NCBI GenBank assembly: GCA_009776995.1
Contig: WRMR01000089.1
Span: forward strand, 1 to 12,408
Direction: 5' to 3'
Length of the DNA stretch: 12,408 nucleotides
Origin: Planctomycetaceae bacterium
GTDB taxonomy: Bacteria; Planctomycetota; Planctomycetia; Pirellulales; Thermoguttaceae
The translations under genes were made by a program, and so were the position numbers. Position 1 is the stretch's first letter, and each line of letters opens with the position of its first letter. Below the pieces are notes generated by a model, which searched no databases, was not told the origin of the DNA, and saw only the letters and a list, made by a program, of their open reading frames with translations. This document shows, piece by piece, positions 1-7,075 of this stretch.

Positions 1-264
1 AGCAAGTGGAACAAGATTGAGCATCGACTGTTCAATCACATTTCGATGAACTGGAAGGGACAACCACTTGTCAGTTTGGATGTCATCATTAATTTGATTG
101 GCCATACAACGAGCAGTACCGGTTTGAAAGTTGACGCAATGGAAGACCGTAATATTTATCCGACGAAACGAAAAATCACCAACGAACAACTTGATACCTT
201 GAAGATCATTCGGAATGACGTTTTAGGAAAATGGAACTACAAAATCTCACCAATAATTTCGTAA
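1..264 (+). CDS. ISAzo13-family transposase, C-terminal fragment (5' end outside window)
   Basis: The reading frame is open from base 1 to the TAA at 262-264, giving the last 87 residues of a protein that begins before the window. The text SKWNKIEHRLFNHISMNWKG, followed by a PLVS segment, an NLIGHTTSSTGLKV segment and a terminal WNY, matches the conserved C-terminal end of ISAzo13-type DDE transposases. The E of NKIEHRLF falls where the last acidic catalytic residue of the DDE triad is expected in this family. The ATG at 46 is an internal methionine, not a start. The enzyme would move its own insertion sequence by cut and paste. The 3' end of the element should lie within about 20 bp of the stop, because KilA-N homology resumes at about 284. 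Whether the upstream part is intact cannot be seen. Family assignment is from motif memory. Confidence 0.85.
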   Translation, partial: SKWNKIEHRLFNHISMNWKGQPLVSLDVIINLIGHTTSSTGLKVDAMEDRNIYPTKRKITNEQLDTLKIIRNDVLGKWNYKISPIIS

Positions 265-280
265 CAATTGTAAATGTTAT

Positions 281-613
281 TTTGGCAAGGCTCCCTACGC
301 TGATGAAGCCGATCTGTTGAATTTAGCACTATGGGCTTGTACGGCCAAGCAGTGGCGCGAGGCCAACCCCGATCATGCGAAGAAAGGTTTGAACATACGC
401 GACACGGCAAGCATCAATGAATTGGTTGTGCTGGCAAACCTTGAATCGTTTAACGCCGAATTACTGAAACACAATGTGGACAAAACCTCGCGGTACACCT
501 GTCTGCGCGATATGGCGCAACAACAGCTCACCCGTCTCAATGCCATTGATGCTGAAAAAGGATTCCGTAAATTGGATGCAAAAAATACCGGGATCAAACG
601 AAATTTGAAATAA
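281..613 (+). pseudogene. KilA-N domain protein, 5'-truncated remnant
   Basis: From about 284 the frame reads GKAPYADEADLLNLALW, then CTAKQWREANPDHAKKGLNIRD, ASINELVVLANLESFNAELL and finally an MAQQQLTRL helix. This is the typical C-terminal two-fifths of KilA-N-domain proteins, a family of DNA-binding proteins of phage and plasmid origin. The usual protein is roughly 270 residues; here only about 110 remain. The N-terminal KilA-N DNA-binding core is missing. The frame is open further back but is blocked by a stop at 254-256, inside the transposase coding region. A TTG at 317 could serve as a start but sits in the middle of conserved sequence and has no ribosome-binding site. The simplest reading is a gene cut by insertion of the ISAzo13 element just upstream. 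The fragment probably has no function. Confidence 0.75.
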
Positions 614-687
614 AGGGTTTGTCGTGGTCACCTTGCAATGCGCTTGGCCAAAATCCACATAGAATGTAAACAATTGGAAGTGCGAAT

Positions 688-1599
688 ATGAATTTAAAGG
701 AACTTGCTGCAATAATCATTAGAGATGCCCAAAAACCATTGTCGCCAGTTGAAATATGGGAAATTGCGGAACCTCAAGGATATAAAGAGAAATTAGGGTT
801 AACCGGACGTACTATACCAACTACGATTGGGGCTCAATTATATGTTGATATAAAAGATAACCCGGATTCAGTATTTTTGAAAATAAAAACGAAACCTACT
901 CGTTTCTATTTAAAGGATTTACTGCACAATGATGATACCAGCTTAATATACAATCAACCCACAACAAAATCTGTACATAAAAACAAATCTTATTCTGAAA
1001 GAGATTTACATTCATTGTTAAGCTACTATGTATATACCTACCATTCAATATATACAAAGACGATATTTCATGAAAACTCGGCGAAAAAGTCATATGCTCA
1101 ATGGCAACATCCTGATATGGTAGGCGTGTTTTACCCAATGGAACTATGGGAATCTGAAATCTACGAAGTTGTGAATTTCACAGGAAATCAACCTGTAAAA
1201 ATGTTCTCTTACGAATTAAAAAAAGAATTGACCTTTTCAAATCTGCGGGAATCATATTTTCAAGCTGTATCAAATTCATCTTGGGCAAACGAAGGTTATT
1301 TAGTCGCCTCCGAAATTGATCGAAGTGATGATTTTATGTCTGAAATCATCAGACTTTCAAATTCTTTTGGAATTGGATTAATTTCTTTGATTACGGCGAA
1401 CCCCGACGATTCAGAAATAATAATTCAAGCACGTCAAAAGGACATTTTGGATATAGAAATGATGAACAAAATTTCTCAGATCAATCCAAATTTTAAAGAG
1501 TTTTTGATGAGAATTAAAATAGATTTAAATTCAAAAGAGATACGAAAAGAAAAATTCGACAAGATTATCGAAAGTGATGAATTGATCAAAAAATTTTAG
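688..1599 (+). CDS. HARE-HTH protein with PD-(D/E)xK-like nuclease core (HrgA/COG2958-like)
   Basis: This 303-residue protein starts at an ATG preceded by GGAAG at 676-680 (7 bp spacing). Residues 1-75 (MNLKELAAIIIRDAQKPLSP, then EIWE, GLTGRT, IGAQLYVDI and RFYLK) match the HARE-HTH/HB1 winged helix, which is found in restriction endonucleases, RNA polymerase delta and chromatin proteins and is thought to read modified DNA. Residues 105-250 resemble the C-terminal part of HrgA/COG2958 proteins linked to restriction-modification loci. Within it I see E129, P142-D143 in HPDMVGV, E176-L-K178 in SYELKKE and Q192 on the following helix, in the order and spacing of a PD-(D/E)xK nuclease. The nuclease reading is my inference. 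No methyltransferase lies in the window, so the gene is an orphan or a stand-alone effector. Its strongly AT-rich composition differs from the RND gene downstream and fits horizontal transfer together with the neighbouring IS and KilA-N remnant. Confidence 0.7.
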   Translation: MNLKELAAIIIRDAQKPLSPVEIWEIAEPQGYKEKLGLTGRTIPTTIGAQLYVDIKDNPDSVFLKIKTKPTRFYLKDLLHNDDTSLIYNQPTTKSVHKNKSYSERDLHSLLSYYVYTYHSIYTKTIFHENSAKKSYAQWQHPDMVGVFYPMELWESEIYEVVNFTGNQPVKMFSYELKKELTFSNLRESYFQAVSNSSWANEGYLVASEIDRSDDFMSEIIRLSNSFGIGLISLITANPDDSEIIIQARQKDILDIEMMNKISQINPNFKEFLMRIKIDLNSKEIRKEKFDKIIESDELIKKF

Positions 1600-1695
1600 T
1601 AATGCATCGGCCCCTGTGTGCCCGCCTTGCCTTAATCCTATCATTGCGTTGCGCCCCATTCCGGCTTTTGGTACAACTCCTAACTCCGCATTTCG
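1600..1695. other. Composition boundary between accessory DNA and RND gene
   Basis: This 96-bp gap joins the AT-rich HARE-HTH gene to the GC-rich RND permease. The base composition switches within a few bases of the HARE stop codon. None of the plus frames gives a recognisable C-terminus of a membrane-fusion protein, although such a gene normally precedes an RND permease. I see neither a good Shine-Dalgarno site nor a clear promoter before the ATG at 1696. It may be a recombination scar. Confidence 0.4.
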
Positions 1696-4600
1696 ATGGA
1701 CATCATACGTTTTTCGCTGAAGAACCCCGTAAAAATCGCCGTGGGCGTGATTCTGACCATTTTGTTCGGGATCATCGCGTATATGGCGGTGCCGATTCAA
1801 TTGACGCCGGACATCGACCGCCCGCTCATCACCGTGCGGACAACCTGGCCCGGGCGGAGTCCGGAGGAGGTCGAGCAGTCGGTCATCATTGAGCAGGAAA
1901 AACGGCTCAAGACGACGCAGGGGTTGTACAAGATGACATCCTTCGCCCGGCTGGGGGAAGGCACTATCGAATTGGAGTTCCAGGTCGGCTACAACATCGA
2001 CCGCGCCGTGCAGGACGTGTCGGCATTGCTCGATGAAGTGCCGCGTTACCCGAACGATGTGGACCGCCCGACCATTCGGGCGTCGAGTTCCGAAGCCGAA
2101 GAAGCCATCGCCTACGCGCGGATTACCGCAAATTCGCCGGACCCGGACTTTGACATCTCGGAATTTTATGACTACGCCGACCGTTACATCAAGCCGCGTC
2201 TCGAACGCATTCCCGGCTTGTCACAGGTGATGATTCGCGGCGGCCGCATGCACCAGGTGCAGGTGCGTTTTGATCCGAACGTCCTTGCGCTGAACGGCAT
2301 CACGGTCCAGCAACTCGGCAATCTGCTCCAGGCCGACAACGTCAACGAATCGGCGGGCGACATCGAAAACGGGCGGCTCGACATCCGCTTCCGCGTTCTG
2401 GGACGATTTGAGGAACTGGAGCCGATCCGCAAAACCATTGTCAAATACGACGACAACGGAGCACCGGTTTTTGTTGAGGACATCGCGTCAGTCGAGCTGG
2501 TGTTGGCCAAGCGGACATTCGTTTCCGAGAGCAAAGGCTCGCAGTGCCTGACCTTGCTGTTCAACCGCGAGGTGGGCAAAAACGTCCTCGCCGTTATGAA
2601 CGAAGTGCGCACAGCTCTCGATGAACTGCAAGGCGAAGGCGGGCTCATACGAATGTTCGAAAACGACCGCCACAAAATCCGCCTGACGCTCGTGCATGAC
2701 GACTCGACCTACATCAACAGCGCGGTCAAGATCGTTTGGGACAACATGTATTCCGGCGGTTTTCTGGCCATCCTGGTTTTGCTGCTGTTCCTGCGCAGTA
2801 TGCGTCCGACCCTCGTGATTTCACTGGCCATCCCCATTTCGATACTCGGAACGTTCATCGCCGTGTACGCCATGGGACGCAACCTGAACGTCGTTTCACT
2901 CGCGGGGCTGACCTTTGCCATCGGTATGGTCGTGGACTGTGCCATCGTCGTACTGGAGAACATCGACCGTCACCTGCACATGGGTAAAACGCCGTACCAA
3001 GCGGCTTATGACGGCACGAAAGAAGTGTGGGGCGCGATTCTTGGTTCGACCCTGACGACCGTGGTTGTGTTTGCGCCGATCTTGACGATTCAGGAAGAGA
3101 CCGGGCAGATATTTTATGACATCGCGCTGTCCATTTCGGCGGCGGTTCTCATTTCGTTGCTGGTTTCGATCACAATCATTCCCGCCGCATCCCGATTCCT
3201 GCTGAAGGACACGACGCAAAAAGGCGGCATCCTTTCAAAAACCGTCAAATCGTTATTCGGACTGGCACCATTCTTTTCCTGGCTTGGCAATGCCTATTCC
3301 GGCTGCATTTTCTGGGCCATCCAGCGCAACGCGGCCTCGTTCTGGTTGCGCGGTATTATTGTCGCGGTCATTTCCGCCCTGTCGCTTTTTTTGAGTATCA
3401 AACTCATGCCTCCGGCCAGCTACCTGCCCGCCGGGAACCGCAATGTTGTCAACGGCTCCATGACGATTCCGCCGTCCTATTCGCTCCGTGAAAATATGCT
3501 CATTGCCCGCCGTCTCAATGAAATTCTGCGGCCTTACTATGAAGCGGAAAACACAGAGGAAGCCTCAGCACAAGCGAAAAAAGACAAGCTGATCGACATG
3601 CGCAGCGGCAGACCGGTGGAACGCGTTCCGGCCATCAAGCATTTTTCGATTGTGCTTGGCCCTTCGTATGTCTTCATTCAGGTGATCAGCAAAGACGAGG
3701 AATTTGTCCGTCCGTTGACACATGTTCTCAATCACGCGATGAATTCGATTCCCGGTTGTACCAGCACGGCCATGCAGTCGTCGTTATTTGGACGGCGTGC
3801 CGGCAGCGCGAACGCTGTGCAAATTGAAGTTTCCGCGTTTGACAACAATCGCCTGCGGGAAGCGACCGACAAGCTCGAAAAACGGCTGGTCACGCATTTC
3901 AGCCGGACGGCCATTCGGACGCAACCGCAGAACTATTATCTTTCCGGCCCGGAAATCCAAATGGTCATCAACCAGGTTCGCGCCAAGCAACTCGGCATCA
4001 CCGTTGGTGAAATCGCATCGGCGGGACGCGCGATGATCGACGGCGTCAAGGTCGGCGATTTCAATCACGACGGCTTCAACATCGACCTGCTCGTCATCCG
4101 CGACCCGGATTTCCCGCTCACGCCGGACGAGGTTGGTACGTTGCCTGTTGCGGTCAGGAACTCGGAAAACCGCGTCATGGCACTGCCGCTTTCCGACTTG
4201 GTGACCTTTCACCCCGCCGACGCGTCCCAACAAATTCGGCGGCTCGAACAGGAACGCTGCATTCAGTTGACCGTCATGCCTGCCGATGACGTCCCGCTCG
4301 AAGCGGCTCAGGCGGTGATTTTCCAAATCGTCGATGAGTGCCGTCAGGCGGGCGAAATGGGACCCGACATCCGCGTGAACCTTGCCGGGAACGCCGACAA
4401 ATTGCAACAAACGCGAGTCGCGCTGCTTGGTAAATGGACCGGTTGGAACATGGAATCGCTCTTCAGTTTGTTGACCAGCCGCATGTTCCTTGCGCTCCTG
4501 GTCACCTACCTGCTTATGGCCGCGCTGTTTGAAAATTTTCTCTATCCGCTTGTCATCATGTTCACCGTGCCGCTGGCCACGGTCGGCGGGTTCCTCGGAC

Positions 4601-5016
4601 TTGCCTGGGTTCACCATCTCGACCCGCTCCAGCAACTTGACACGCTGTCGATGCTCGGTTTCGTGATCCTGATCGGCGTTGTGGTCAACAACGCAATTTT
4701 GCTCGTCCACCAGTCGCTCAATTTCATGCGCGGCTTCGGGGAATCGGAAGAAGACATCATCGAAGCCATGTCCCCGCAAGAGGCCATTTGCGAATCGGTG
4801 CGAACGCGGTTGCGACCGATCTTCATGACCACCGCGACGACGATTTTCGGCATGTTGCCGCTTGTCCTGGCACCCGGTGCGGGTAGCGAACTGTACCGCA
4901 GTCTCGGAGCCGTGGTCCTCGGCGGTCTGACGCTTTCGACAATTTTTACCCTGCTCGTCATCCCGCTCCTGTTGAGCATGGTCATGGACGTGCTGAGTTT
5001 GTTCCAGAAAAGGTAA
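1696..5016 (+). CDS. RND-family efflux permease (AcrB/HAE1 type)
   Basis: This 1106-residue inner-membrane proton-driven exporter is complete. It has 12 predicted membrane helices: one at residues 13-32, five between about 352 and 498, one at 551-570, and five between about 928 and 1098. Two large periplasmic loops separate them, giving the duplicated RND layout. The start MDIIRFSLKNPVKIAV is typical, and an in-frame stop at 1681 leaves the ATG at 1696 as the only start. In TM4 the family motif reads GMVVDCAIVVLENI, so D414 matches AcrB D407 but the D408 position is C415. In TM10 VVVNNAILLV places N998 at the K940 position. R1038 and T1045 match R971 and T978. Single-Asp variants with a VNN motif are common in COG0841, so activity is plausible. 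Residues of about 615-660 form a charged insertion that explains the extra length over the usual 1040. No fusion-protein or TolC-like gene is present nearby. The substrate cannot be deduced. Confidence 0.93.
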   Translation: MDIIRFSLKNPVKIAVGVILTILFGIIAYMAVPIQLTPDIDRPLITVRTTWPGRSPEEVEQSVIIEQEKRLKTTQGLYKMTSFARLGEGTIELEFQVGYNIDRAVQDVSALLDEVPRYPNDVDRPTIRASSSEAEEAIAYARITANSPDPDFDISEFYDYADRYIKPRLERIPGLSQVMIRGGRMHQVQVRFDPNVLALNGITVQQLGNLLQADNVNESAGDIENGRLDIRFRVLGRFEELEPIRKTIVKYDDNGAPVFVEDIASVELVLAKRTFVSESKGSQCLTLLFNREVGKNVLAVMNEVRTALDELQGEGGLIRMFENDRHKIRLTLVHDDSTYINSAVKIVWDNMYSGGFLAILVLLLFLRSMRPTLVISLAIPISILGTFIAVYAMGRNLNVVSLAGLTFAIGMVVDCAIVVLENIDRHLHMGKTPYQAAYDGTKEVWGAILGSTLTTVVVFAPILTIQEETGQIFYDIALSISAAVLISLLVSITIIPAASRFLLKDTTQKGGILSKTVKSLFGLAPFFSWLGNAYSGCIFWAIQRNAASFWLRGIIVAVISALSLFLSIKLMPPASYLPAGNRNVVNGSMTIPPSYSLRENMLIARRLNEILRPYYEAENTEEASAQAKKDKLIDMRSGRPVERVPAIKHFSIVLGPSYVFIQVISKDEEFVRPLTHVLNHAMNSIPGCTSTAMQSSLFGRRAGSANAVQIEVSAFDNNRLREATDKLEKRLVTHFSRTAIRTQPQNYYLSGPEIQMVINQVRAKQLGITVGEIASAGRAMIDGVKVGDFNHDGFNIDLLVIRDPDFPLTPDEVGTLPVAVRNSENRVMALPLSDLVTFHPADASQQIRRLEQERCIQLTVMPADDVPLEAAQAVIFQIVDECRQAGEMGPDIRVNLAGNADKLQQTRVALLGKWTGWNMESLFSLLTSRMFLALLVTYLLMAALFENFLYPLVIMFTVPLATVGGFLGLAWVHHLDPLQQLDTLSMLGFVILIGVVVNNAILLVHQSLNFMRGFGESEEDIIEAMSPQEAICESVRTRLRPIFMTTATTIFGMLPLVLAPGAGSELYRSLGAVVLGGLTLSTIFTLLVIPLLLSMVMDVLSLFQKR

Positions 5017-5113
5017 TACCCCGCCAAACCGAAAATTTGCAGCTTCCCAATCAACAGCCTGGAGTGTCAACGACCGAATTTCCGGGAACGGCGCAGTTGA
5101 ACTGGTTGCTTGC

Positions 5114-5189
5114 GTTTCCGGATGTTATTTGTTACTTGCTGTTGCAGGTTCTGATTCGGCGGTCACGCCGTGACCGCCCTACCGGAAAC
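5114..5189. repeat. Nested inverted repeats between convergent genes
   Basis: An exact 9-bp inverted repeat (GGCGGTCAC at 5158-5166 and GTGACCGCC at 5170-5178) has a 3-base loop. An outer exact 8-bp pair surrounds it asymmetrically (GTTTCCGG at 5114-5121, CCGGAAAC at 5182-5189). It sits in the 188-bp space between the RND stop at 5016 and the GH5 stop at 5205, which run towards each other. It could therefore end transcription from both sides, although no clear T-tract follows on either strand. The inner palindrome also looks like a dispersed REP-type element, a possibility that needs the rest of the genome to test. Confidence 0.6.
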
Positions 5190-5204
5190 ATCATCATGGT
5201 GAAC

Positions 5205-6764
5205 TTATCCCCGCATCAATTCCAGCAGTTTCCGGTCGAGTTTGTGTCCGTGGAAGTCCTCGTATTCGACGTCCGTGCGTTCGCTGTCGAGGATGCCGAA
5301 GGAGCCGCGGAAGTTCCACATCGCGTAACCCCAGCCCGCTTCGTTCCAATTGGCGATGGAGTCGCCGAGCCAGCGAAGCACCACGTCGTGTGGCGTGTGG
5401 TTGAACGACCCGAACTCGCCGACCATCACGCCGGCACCCGCTTTCTCCAGTTCTTGCCATGGCTCGATCATCGTGCGCTTCAGCCAATCACGATCTTTGA
5501 CCGTGCCGCCAGTGACCGTTCCGAGGTATGTCGGGCAATTACCTGATGTTACTTGCACTTCCTTGTATTTCAACGTATCCGATTTCTGTCCCCATCCTGC
5601 GGTTGCTTGTATAATGGATTCTTCAACCGGACCTTCTGCTCTTGCTATCCCAAGTTCGCTCAAAAGAATCCAATCCCCCTCCACTGTTTGCACCGTGACC
5701 ACCTTCGTTCCGGCGGGAACCGGCACTCCGAAACCAATGTTATAGATGTTTTGATACGTATTCCACTGCGGCATGAACACGGATTTTTCCCATTCCCCCT
5801 CGCCGGGGCCGGGATCGAACTGGCGTTCAAAGATTGTCTTGCCGTCTGCTTGTACGGCAAATTTACTCTTGCCGGACACTGTTACGACATGCAATCGCAA
5901 CATCGTTTTACCTGGAAACGGGCCTTCAATCGTCAGCGGCTTGCGCGATTCCTCCGGCAACTCGCGTTTTGTCGGAGCGGGCAACAGGCCGTTGATCGAC
6001 ACCATCGGCCAGGTGGGGTCCGGGAAACTTTCGCTGTTGACCCAGCTTGCTTTGTAGTGTGAAATCTCCGACGGGGCATATCCCCGCGTTGACTGGGCGA
6101 CTTTCAAATCCACCAGCGGCAGGAAGGGTTTTGCCCCATACTCGGTGCCGTCACAGATGATCAACCGGTCCGGGGACTCGGACCGGATGGCGTCGATGAT
6201 TTTTTTGTGAACGGCGAGGTATTTTACCGGGTCAACGCTCGTCGGTTCGTTGAACAGATTGAAGCTGACCTGCTCGTTGGAGAACTGCTTGTAACGTTTC
6301 GCGAATGTCGCCCAATGAAGGGCGCAAACCTCCTGTGTTTCGGCGTCGTCCCAGATGGCGGGCGATTCCGGCGGCTGGGCAACGGTGTAACCCGGAGCGC
6401 GATGGAAATTGATGTTGACGTGAATGCCGTACTTTTCTCCGTACTGCACGGCCTGGTCGATTTCCTTGAGCGACTTTTCGTCGAATGTCCGCCAGTCCTT
6501 GTCGATGATCCAGTTGCGGTAATCCATCGGCAAACGCACGAAGTTGAAACCGAGTTCGGAGATCATCTGGAAGTCCGATTCCCGGAACGGACCGTTGTTC
6601 CAGGGATTCATGAATTTTTCCAGGAGGTTGAAGCCGCGCCAGGCGGGCAACTTTTGCCAGGTCGGCGTCGGCAGCGTTTTGGCGATGGAAAAGTCGGACA
6701 GAAACGGAAACGTCAAACCTGCGGCGAGTCCCGCTTTCAAGACATTGCGTCGGGTTGTTTTCAT
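5205..6764 (-). CDS. Tat-exported GH5 family glycoside hydrolase (cellulase-like) with inserted beta module
   Basis: This is a 519-residue retaining glycosidase, probably acting on beta-1,4-glucan, mannan or a related polysaccharide outside the cytoplasm. I chose the ATG at 6762-6764 because it gives a clean Tat signal, MKTTRRNVLKAGLAAGLTFP, with cleavage expected near residue 28. The open frame extends 39 codons upstream, but those residues are not signal-like. All eight hallmark GH5 residues are visible: R77 (FVRLP), H121 (NFHR), N172 and acid/base E173 (FNLFNEP), H236-Y237 (SHYKASW), nucleophile E450 (VMVGEFG) and W483 (AMWNF). The gap of 277 residues between the two catalytic glutamates is far larger than in a single-domain GH5. 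Residues of about 265-380 read as a beta-rich module, with alternating hydrophobic strands and the segments LRLHVVTVSGKSKFAVQ and VVTVQTVEGDWILLSEL, inserted in the barrel. It may bind carbohydrate. The substrate is not determined. Confidence 0.88.
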   Translation of the reverse strand: MKTTRRNVLKAGLAAGLTFPFLSDFSIAKTLPTPTWQKLPAWRGFNLLEKFMNPWNNGPFRESDFQMISELGFNFVRLPMDYRNWIIDKDWRTFDEKSLKEIDQAVQYGEKYGIHVNINFHRAPGYTVAQPPESPAIWDDAETQEVCALHWATFAKRYKQFSNEQVSFNLFNEPTSVDPVKYLAVHKKIIDAIRSESPDRLIICDGTEYGAKPFLPLVDLKVAQSTRGYAPSEISHYKASWVNSESFPDPTWPMVSINGLLPAPTKRELPEESRKPLTIEGPFPGKTMLRLHVVTVSGKSKFAVQADGKTIFERQFDPGPGEGEWEKSVFMPQWNTYQNIYNIGFGVPVPAGTKVVTVQTVEGDWILLSELGIARAEGPVEESIIQATAGWGQKSDTLKYKEVQVTSGNCPTYLGTVTGGTVKDRDWLKRTMIEPWQELEKAGAGVMVGEFGSFNHTPHDVVLRWLGDSIANWNEAGWGYAMWNFRGSFGILDSERTDVEYEDFHGHKLDRKLLELMRG

Positions 6765-6816
6765 GGTGATAACCGGGGGCTGGAGTTGGGAAAAGATGTT
6801 GGAAACACAAACTGCT

Positions 6817-6845
6817 ATTTTAGACGCTATGCAATGCCGATGCAA
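6817..6845 (-). promoter_or_regulatory. Candidate sigma70 promoter for GH5 gene
   Basis: Reading the minus strand, TTGCAT (6840-6845) and TAAAAT (6817-6822) are 17 bp apart. The -10 box matches 5 of 6 consensus bases but the -35 only 3 of 6. It would start transcription about 45-50 nt before the GH5 ATG at 6764 and would exclude the longer open frame's upstream ATG at 6881, supporting the chosen start. The weak -35 leaves it uncertain. Confidence 0.35.
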
Positions 6846-7011
6846 TGTGGCGGTTTCGCCCACGAGCGGCAGGGCGGCCACGTCATGACCCGCTTCTCCG
6901 AGCCCTGGTCGAAGCTCTCGTAGCCATCAACCCGGTTTCGGAATAGAGCCTTTGCCATGACAAGCCCTTTTGAACGCCAAGTTTCCAGGGTAGTGTACCA
7001 TAGCTTTTCAA

Positions 7012-7065
7012 GATCACCAGAAAATAGAAGCCTGAAACAACTTGGCTCCCTTAAATTTGGTGATC
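7012..7065 (-). terminator. Inverted repeat after the phosphoesterase gene, possible terminator
   Basis: An exact 8-bp inverted repeat (GATCACCA at 7012-7019, TGGTGATC at 7058-7065) lies 11 bp beyond the phosphoesterase stop. The 38-base loop contains a second small stem, AGCC/GGCT (7029-7032 and 7043-7046). On the minus strand the inner stem is followed by a T-rich stretch (TTCTATTTTC). The position suits transcription termination, but the long loop and weak stem make this tentative; it could instead be an operator-like palindrome. Confidence 0.35.
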
Positions 7066-7075
7066 GTGGAAAAGA

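Larger units (their letters stand above)
6765..7075. other. Intergenic region between phosphoesterase and GH5 genes
   Basis: This 311-bp gap lies downstream of the phosphoesterase and upstream of the GH5 gene (both minus). It holds a weak candidate promoter for GH5 (6817-6845) and a long-loop inverted repeat close to the phosphoesterase stop (7012-7065). A minus-strand open frame of 43 codons (6958 down to 6827, beginning MAKALFRNRVDGYESFDQGS) has no convincing ribosome-binding site and I do not call it a gene. No RNA gene was recognised. Confidence 0.5.

Noticed and set aside
660..670. TAGAAT as a -10 box before the HARE-HTH gene
   Set aside because: The only TTGCAA-like -35 (633-638) is 21 bp away and the TTGGCC alternative is 10 bp away, so neither spacing is acceptable.
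3784..5070. 428-codon open frame on the minus strand
   Set aside because: It lies antisense to the RND permease, has a composition rich in R, H, E, D and Q typical of a GC-rich antisense frame, and shows no domain motif.
6765..6881. Longer GH5 start at 6881 adding 39 residues
   Set aside because: The extra residues are not signal-like and would bury the Tat motif inside the protein; the internal ATG at 6764 gives a standard Tat signal.
6207..6923. 238-codon plus-strand frame
   Set aside because: It is antisense to the GH5 gene, which contains all catalytic residues of its family; the plus frame has no recognisable motif.
6827..6958. 43-codon minus-strand frame beginning MAKALFRNRV
   Set aside because: It is short, has no clear ribosome-binding site and overlaps the candidate GH5 promoter. 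No family is recognised.
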